A stretch of DNA of 64,000 bases, taken from the NCBI GenBank assembly GCA_026027325.1, contig JAMSLZ010000002.1, positions 1-64,000 on the forward strand. Reading direction: 5' to 3'. The DNA comes from Actinomucor elegans. Its lineage: Eukaryota > Mucoromycota > Mucoromycetes > Mucorales > Mucoraceae. Under the pieces are notes generated by a model, which was not told the origin of the DNA, ran no database searches, and saw only the letters and a list, made by a program, of their open reading frames with translations. The translations under genes were made by a program, and so were the position numbers. This document shows, piece after piece, positions 57,414 to 64,000 of the stretch (positions within the stretch are counted from its first letter, which is position 1; each line of letters starts with the position of its first letter).

Positions 57414-58612
57414 CAGTGGTGGAAATAACTGGTGCACAAAACTTTATTCGGGGATATCTTCATGGAAAATGGTGCTAACCTTTTCAAATAACTTTATAGC
57501 TATTTACAAATTTGATTGTGATACCCCTATAAGCTTTTAAGTTTGTTTATTTACGTCACTCCAACGTCATAGCTGATAATTAAATTTTTAAGTTAAGCGA
57601 AAATATGAAAGTTTCCGATAGTAGCGATGTAGTCGAAATATTACATATTATTGCTTCATTTTTTCCGTAGTTATGATAATTTATGACGTTAATGATGTCA
57701 AAGCTATAAAAAGAACCACATTATTTCAATGCTTTTTTATCATTTTATCAACCTCTTTAAAAGACTTTATTAATTTGAAGATGCCCTATCAAATTCCTTC
57801 TGACAAGCTAAACTCCGTCAAAGCACTCATTTTGCAAGGCGCTGCCACTAATGAGGTTGTCCAACGAACTGGAGTTTCTAAATGGACAATTAATCGGATG
57901 AAAGCACAGTTGAACCCTGATTACGAGCAACCTCGTGGTGAAAGACCTTCTCCCCTAAGTAATACTACTAAGATAGTTCTTCGATGTAAAGTCCGGTGTG
58001 GTAGCTTACGCTCTTCGCGAGATGCTCGACGATGGTTGTTGAGCTTAGGTTATTTTATTGACGAGCGACAAGTACGAAATCTGATGAGACAGCTTAATTT
58101 AGTTTCATTTATTAAAAAAAAAGACCATTTTACAAGCGAAATCACCCCATGGATCGGTTAAAATGGGCAAAACAACACCGTGACTGGACAGTAGACGACT
58201 GGGAGAAGGTTATATTCTCTGATGAAACCAAAATAAACACGTGAGTGTCCGACAGAAATGGTCGTTTTTTCTTAATAGCTGAAACTAAATTAAGCTGTCT
58301 CATTAGATTTCGTAGTTGTCGCTTGCCAATAAAACAGCCTAAGCTCAATAATCATCAGCGAGCATCTCGCAAAGAGCGTAAGCTACCACATCGGACTTTG
58401 AACCGAAGAACTATCTTAGCAGTATTGCTTATGGGAGAAGGTCTTCTACAGGGAGGTCACTCGTAATCAGAGTTCAACTGTGCTTTCATTCGATTGATTG
58501 TCCATTTGGAAACTCCAGTCTGCTAGACAGCTTCATTAGTGACTGCGCCTTAAAAAATGAGTGCTCTGATGGAGTTTAAAACTTGTCAGAAAGAATTTGA
58601 TAGGGCACCTTC
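57414..58612. mobile_element. Palindromic (foldback) Tc1 derivative, copy 2, right end cut by LTR B
   Basis: Starts CAGTGGTGGAAATAACTGG after TA at 57412-57413 and follows copy 1 (13905 onward) almost base for base, including the frame breaks and central spacer. The right arm stops at 58612 (GGGCACCTTC), where LTR B of B3 is inserted. Five bases before it are CCTTC, the expected duplication. Confidence 0.92.
57781..58242 (+). pseudogene. Tc1 N-terminal transposase half in palindromic copy 2
   Basis: Same as 14272-14733: MPYQIPSDKLNSV start, helix-turn-helix, frame break near 58130, FSDETKINT, stop. The inverted partner follows on the minus strand from about 58254. No complete DDE triad. Confidence 0.8.
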
Positions 58613-59116
58613 TGTTGTATTCCACCTACTATTTTGCATCGACATAATAGTAAGGAATCAACTGTTCATTTATGTCATACACGGACTCTATCTGATAACC
58701 CAATCAGATTAACGAGGCCTGCATAAATACAAGCGATGTGTCATCCTTAGAACTATTAGCCAATAATCCTTACAAGAAACACGCGGCATCATACTATCGA
58801 GTAGTATCGAGTGTATCTCAAGATAAGACCTGAATATCGAATAACGCGTGGGTTATACAATTACAACAATGCGTGGTTGAAAGGCTTATTAGTGGCTGCT
58901 GGGATTGGACTCCGTTGTACGGCCATGCGTGCTGATAGATATTGAATGCTACACTATTAAGCTCTGATGAAATGTATATAAAGAAGACTTGATTTTGAAT
59001 TGTGAATAAAACATTAGAATAACTTTTACTATCAGGATAGCTGATTCCATTGACTGTCTATTCTTTTATTATTGTATTTTAAATTATATCCTTCGTCTTT
59101 AGCACCGGATATAACA
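58613..59116 (+). repeat. LTR B (5' LTR of B3)
   Basis: 504 bp, TGTTGTATTCCACC to CCGGATATAACA, with TATATAAAG near 58976. Followed by seven T residues. Confidence 0.95.
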
Positions 59117-59161
59117 TTTTTTTGAATCAAGCTTTTTCCAACAATTACAATCTTATTACCA
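59117..59161 (+). other. B3 leader, T-tract at LTR edge
   Basis: 45 nt, beginning TTTTTTTGAATCAAGC; no TGG-type primer site. Same in B1 (35508-35552, inverted). Confidence 0.6.
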
Positions 59162-61934
59162 ATGTCTTCTCCTGCTGCCTCCATTCACTCTGGTGAACCT
59201 ACTGTTTCTGTTGCTCAAGCCAACTTACCTGTTCTTGATGCATCCATGGAAGAATCTTCTGGTTCTGCTGCTTCTTTTGTTGATCGACAAGTGCAAGCTG
59301 AAGAATCTCTCCGTAGTATGCAAGATACTATCAACCAACTCACTATTGAGTTAACCATTCTTGCTGCTCGTCTCTCGTCTCCTTTGTCTGGTGATAATCT
59401 CGATGATTTCCAGGCTGAATACTTGCAGAAGGATAGTGTTCTTAAGGCTGTTATCGCTACCAAAGCCTTAATTGAGAAATCCAATGCTGACTCTGTCAAG
59501 TATGCTCGCGCTGTTGTTGATCCCAAGGCACCCATCAAGGTTTCTAGTGTGTGTCCCAACAACATGCCTTATCTTCAATGGGTTGGTGAAGTTCATGAGC
59601 CTAACGCTCATATTTTTATCGATGCTGCTGCTTGTTTGACACGTTTTCAAAACGTAATGTATGCTCATCGTTTGGACTTCGACACCAACTATGAACGATT
59701 AGTGTTGTCTCAAATGTCGCAAGCTCAACTTACCTGGTATGAAGTTGAGTTTCATCAGAACGCTCGTGCCGCTGGTATTGCTTCCCCTACTTGGCTCATG
59801 TTCAAGAATGAGTTCCTCTCTCGGTTTGGTACAACCGTTGATGAAGATCGTGCTGCCTGTGCTCGCTCTCTTGTTGACATCAAGTTAGCCAAAGGTGAAT
59901 CTCTTTTTGCTTTCATTGATCGCTTCAATGATCTCCGTCGTCGTGCTGTTGACCAGTGCTTACCTGCCTCCATTCTTGTGGATAAGTTTTTACACGCTTT
60001 GCCCACTGAATTTGCTGACAAGGTCATTACTTCGCGTCTTTCCTTACCAAAGGATCAAAAGTCGAATGTGGATGTAGTGATGCGTCTTGCTCGTGAACTG
60101 TACAATGACTTGTACAAAGAGAAAGGTCTTCCTGGTGTCTCTGCTTCTGTTTCTTCTGCTTCTGGTTCTTCTTCGCGTGTGTCAAACATACCTTCTGCTG
60201 CCAACTATGTGCACCGTGAAAGTGACAAGTCTCGTCACGCTGTTCCTTCTTCTCTTGGTGTTGCCTCTTCTGCCATGTCTATTGGTAAGGTTGCCAAACG
60301 TCCTTCTTCTACTGCTTCCACTGGGAAATATTGTTCTTTTCACAAAGTCAATACCCATGATACTGCCAACTGTAAGGCTATCTCTCGTGCGTCATCTGTT
60401 ATTGCTAACCAGCAACCTCTTGCTGCTGCTTCCGGTTCTTTGCCTTCTTCAAGTCAAGTTCCTATTAACAATCGTACTTGTCATTCGTGTGGAGCTCCTG
60501 GTTGGACACGCCAGCATCGTTGCAATACTGCTGTGCGTAACGATCCCAATCAAGGACCAACTCATCGTTTTGGGATGATGAGTATTGCAGGTGCTGCTTC
60601 TCGTGCCTTTGGTTCTTCTGGTGCTATTGCATCATCTTCTGCTTCGTTGGCTCCGGCCTCGAACCTATCGACAGTTGCTCCCGCAGTAACTCCATTCAAT
60701 TCCGAAGTTAGCTCTTCATCTTCTGCTGTTCCTGTTCAGGAACACATGAATATCGATGAACACGCAGCCGTCCAGGCACAACTTTGTAAGTCAAACATAT
60801 TTTCAAATTTACCCAAACAAAGATCTAATGCGATTCTTTTACCTATTGTTGTGCAGAACATTCGCGTCTACGCATACTTGGATACAGGCTGTACGTTCAG
60901 CATATGTTCTCCTCGCTTCTTTCGTTCTCTTGGTGTTGGCTTTACGCCTTCATCTGGTACGGTTCAGCTTGGTCATGTTAACACGCAACAACCTAGGATT
61001 GGTTATACTTCTTTGAACATTTTGTACAATAAAATACAATTGAAGCATAAATTTGAATTGTTTGATTTCTATACAGAGGACGATAGTGCGCCTATTTTAT
61101 TTGGTCTTGACATTATGCCTCTTCTTAACATCGCTATCACTGGGTTGGTATCAACTTGGGATGATCATACTGGTCCTGCATTGCCATCACCAATCGATCC
61201 TGAAGATATCAAACCTAATAATAGTCCTTTTGGTACTGCTGATGAACGCCAATTGATGCAATCTAAACTTAAACCACTGTTAGCTGCAAACGCTAATATC
61301 GATTTGAAGAATACCTACTGCAATTTGCCTGGCGCAATAGTACAATTGGAAACGCAACCCGGTAAAGTAGCTTACCGTAAGCCATACCCAATTCCTATTG
61401 CCTACAAGCAATCCGTATTAGATCAAATTGAAACTTGGAAAAATGAAGGTGTAATAGAAGTTGCACAAAGTCACACCGGCTTTAATTCTCCCCTTCTATG
61501 TGTTAGTAAGAAAAATGCTGATGGTATCTATTCGTTTAAGAAGCCTAGAGTAGTAGCTGACGTTCGTGAGTTAAACTCGATTCTTATTAGTACGGATAAG
61601 TACAATATACCTCTCATTTCGGACATCCATGAACGCTTAAGTAATGCCAAAATCATTACTAGTATCGATATCCATTCTTGCTTCACTAGCTTCCTCGTTG
61701 ACCCTGCTCACAAAAGCAAGTTAAACTTTATGTGTCCTTTTACTAACTTGCAATATACTTTTCGCAAAGTATGTTTCGGTGTGTCCTTTATTGCTAATTT
61801 GGTACAAAGGACCTTAACTAACTTGTTCAGTGACCTTCCTTACGTAACGATCTATATCGATGACATTTGCATCAGTACCAATGATTCTCTAGCACATCAT
61901 ACTGATTGTGTAGCCGAAGTTATCCGTCGCCTCA
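59162..61934 (+). CDS. Ty3/gypsy B3 Gag-Pro-RT, interrupted after the RT active site
   Basis: From ATG 59162 one frame, nearly identical to B1: Gag with CSFHKVNTHDTANC and CHSCGAPGWTRQHRC, protease YLDTGCTFSI, RT with SIDIHSCFTSF and YIDDICIS. B3 coding ends at 61934 (VIRRL), where chromodomain-transposase element 3 begins; the few further codons to a stop at 61957 are from that element. Differences from B1 include Arg in VAYRKPYP where B1 has His, and Val for Ile in EVAQSHTG. RNase H and integrase should resume beyond the window if this is a clean insertion. Confidence 0.93.
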
Positions 61935-62166
61935 GACGGACATCTTGTTTCATATAAATTTGGTACGTATATTAGGAGAAAGCATAAATATAATATTGCT
62001 TTTTCATGCAAAATGGAACAGTTGCCTTCTTGATAATGTTTATTATACTTAATAATAATTTTAATTCATGAAAAAAAGTTATAAATTATAAAATATATGG
62101 ATATATTAAAAAAAAATAGGACATATACAATAGATTTAAAAGATATATTAATTGTAGATATCCGTC
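61935..62166 (+). repeat. 232-bp terminal unit of element 3
   Basis: GACGGACATC at the left and GATATCCGTC at the right, inverted ends. Homologous to the solo unit at 36084-36314. Non-coding. 62167-62578 is AT-rich and contains TTCACAATTTGTGAA and TTTTGCTGACTAAGCAAAAT palindromes. Confidence 0.82.
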
Positions 62167-62578
62167 TACTATAACCATAGAGAAATGTTTCTGTTGCTAT
62201 AAAATTCTGAATTATAAAATCAGCTTAACACTACAATTCTTTTCAAATTATCAATTTGTTTGTCATTCCATGAAAATTAAAAATGTTCACAATTTGTGAA
62301 CTTTTTATATTTTCTATTTCTTTAAAACAATTAGGATTTATTATATTTTGTGTAACACAAAATATTTATAAATCTGTCTATTAATAAAAAGTTCAAAAAA
62401 AATAATTGATTTTACAATTTTGCTGACTAAGCAAAATATAAAATTAATAAATTTTAGAATTACTTCAAACTTTTCAAAATAAAAAATGTTTTCTAAAACA
62501 TAATAATGTATATATATTATTATTAATTTTATTTTAAGTTATAAAAAATTGAATTTATCTCAATATAAAAAAGAACAA

Positions 62579-64000
62579 ATGGATAATATTAATAATGTTA
62601 AGGATACTTTATTAATGGAGTATCAGATTCTAACAAATGATTATTGGAAATTTTTAAATTATGGTTGGCCAGAGATTGAACAAAAAAAATATCACACTAA
62701 AAAGATTATATCTATTAAAAAGATCAAAGAAATTAAAAAGATTTTATTAGAAAAGTTAGGAATAATACCTGTTTATTTCTTCCTAGTTATATTATTTGGA
62801 GATAGAGATTATAGAGGACCATATAATAATATAGAAAAAGGCTTATTGATATTATATTTTATAGTAGAGAATATATCAATTGAAGATATGGATGATTATA
62901 TATCAAAAAGTACTTTTCATCAAATATACAGACAATTTTATTCATCAGATAGAATGTTAAAATTAAATAAGATTTTAAGTTTTTCTTTACAAAACATGTT
63001 TTCAAATATAAAAATTAGACTTTTAAATGGAATGATAGAGAATCCAGATTTGTTTAATCAAGTAACAATACATTTAGACGGCCATGATAAAAGAGGTATG
63101 GTATATGGTGCAGAAGATAAATCCATATATTATAGTTACAAACTTAAAAAAATGGGTTTAGAACACAAGTTGCAATAGATACAAATGGTATGGTATTATT
63201 TGTATCAGACAGTCAACCATGTAGTACTAATAATGATGGATCTATGCTTATAAATATGAATATTGAAAATAAACTAAATTTGATGGATTGTATTGCATTA
63301 GATGGAGGATATAGCCTATACGTAGATAATATAATAAATAGTTCTGATCTAAATGACTATAACTTCGTATATCCTATCAGAAAAGATAAAAATATAAACT
63401 TAAATGAAATTGAAATAAATTATAACGATCAATTTGGAAGTTTTCGGTCTAAAATGGAAAAAACTTTCTCAGATTTGGGATGTATCTTTAAAAGATTAAA
63501 TAACAAAAAACCTTTTTTAACTACTAATATAAATATATATAATATTCAACTAAAAATTGCATGTGTCCTTTTTAATTTAAAAAAATATATTAAACTAAAC
63601 AATATAGAACATAGTGATTTTCATTCATATTGGATTAATGATAGCTTTGATTTTAAATACAAAAATGATATTTTGAATAATAATGAAAATTATAAATCAC
63701 TTCCAAAGTTAAATGAAAGAATAAACAATTTAGATAAAATGAAATTATTACAGCAACAATTTTTAGGATTAGAATTATCAAATATTGCTCATTTTAAAAA
63801 TAATAATATTTATAATAATGAGAAAATGGACTTGGAAATAGATATAGATAATAATGAAAGTTATGAAATTGAAACTATTTTGGATCATAAAGGGTTAATA
63901 GTCGAAGATAGTTATTACCTTGTGAAATGGCAAAACTACAGTGATGAGGATAATTCATGGATACATTACAGTAAATTTAATAGTTTTGATTGTATTAATA
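62579..64000 (+). pseudogene. DDE transposase with chromodomain (element 3), one frame break, runs off window
   Basis: ATG 62579 (MDNINNVKDTLL) fits the homologues better than an upstream TTG. First Asp in TIHLDGHDKRGM. Near 63150, next to a run of seven A, one base is out of register; after it the frame continues with FRTQVAIDTNGMV-type sequence, second Asp in IALDGGYSLY, Glu in GSFRSKMEKTFSDLGCIF, helix IYNIQLKIACVLFNLKKY. From about 63860 there is a chromodomain with YEIETILDHKGL and YYLVKWQNYSDEDNSW. The gene reaches 64000 without a stop. The break may be a consensus error in the A run; otherwise the copy is dead. Confidence 0.8.

Larger units (their letters stand above)
58613..61934 (+). 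mobile_element. Ty3/gypsy element B3, 5' portion
   Basis: LTR, leader and Gag-Pro-RT on the plus strand, inserted in palindromic Tc1 copy 2 and in turn hit by element 3. The remainder lies outside the window. Confidence 0.9.
61935..64000 (+). mobile_element. Chromodomain-transposase element 3 (right end outside window)
   Basis: Starts GACGGACATC at 61935 inside B3 RT. Layout parallels element 1: a 232-bp unit with inverted ends (61935-62166), then an AT-rich region with palindromes, then the transposase gene running past 64000. The base triplet before it is TCA. Confidence 0.75.

Noticed and set aside
1..64000. Repeat-induced point mutation, tRNA genes, or host housekeeping genes
   Set aside because: Recent copies (A1/A2, B1/B3, Merlin pair) are nearly identical without C-to-T accumulation. 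I saw no cloverleaf-like sequence and no coding region outside mobile elements.

Overview
This window is a graveyard and nursery of mobile elements. I find no ordinary host gene, tRNA or rRNA in the 64 kb. The elements are chromodomain Ty3/gypsy retrotransposons, Tc1/mariner, IS630-like, CACTA (En/Spm), Merlin (IS1595-like) and PIF/Harbinger-like DNA transposons, and the CACTA genes have short GT-AG introns (54-66 nt). This points to a fungus. I infer an early-diverging lineage, most likely Mucoromycota, from family resemblance only. Base composition falls into two classes: the Ty3, Tc1 and CACTA genes have mixed composition, while the Merlin and chromodomain-transposase elements are extremely AT-rich, encoding proteins dominated by Ile, Asn, Lys and Tyr.

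Layout. 1-8815: Ty3 element C on the minus strand (5' LTR 8469-8815), interrupted by Tc1 copies T1a (992-2636) and T2 (4139-5798) and by a 3-bp-TSD repeat unit (1-273). Element C itself sits in the chromodomain of Ty3 element A1 (8816-15542), whose 5' LTR carries a palindromic Tc1 derivative (13905-15466). 15543-17509: remnants of another retroelement plus solo LTRs. 17510-30187: one Tc1 copy (T1b) split by three insertions: a solo LTR B (itself holding a chromodomain-transposase element and a solo LTR A), the intact Ty3 element A2 (21780-27945), and a solo LTR E. 30188-36056: a gag/protease remnant with two insertions, then Ty3 element B1. 36084-41718: an IS630-like gene invaded by solo LTR G and by a two-gene chromodomain-transposase element (38243-41635). 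41719-51788: one LTR C carrying a short unit, Merlin copy 1 and a 7.4-kb CACTA element. 51789-58612: truncated LTR A, Tc1, Harbinger, solo LTR H, Merlin copy 2, a second Merlin-type fragment and a second palindromic Tc1. 58613-64000: Ty3 element B3, cut in its reverse transcriptase by a third chromodomain-transposase element that runs off the window.

Most boundaries rest on target-site duplications read directly: 5 bp for LTRs, TA for Tc1, 8 bp for Merlin, 3 bp for the chromodomain-transposase class, 2-3 bp for CACTA. The best candidate for something undescribed is the AT-rich chromodomain-transposase class. Its DDE nuclease (IS5/Harbinger-like) is fused to a C-terminal chromodomain. One copy is flanked by identical 292-bp direct repeats, like LTRs. 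Another carries a second gene of unknown function, and each of its two genes is enclosed by its own ~200-bp inverted repeats. Short solo units with the same terminal style and 3-bp duplications are scattered through the window.
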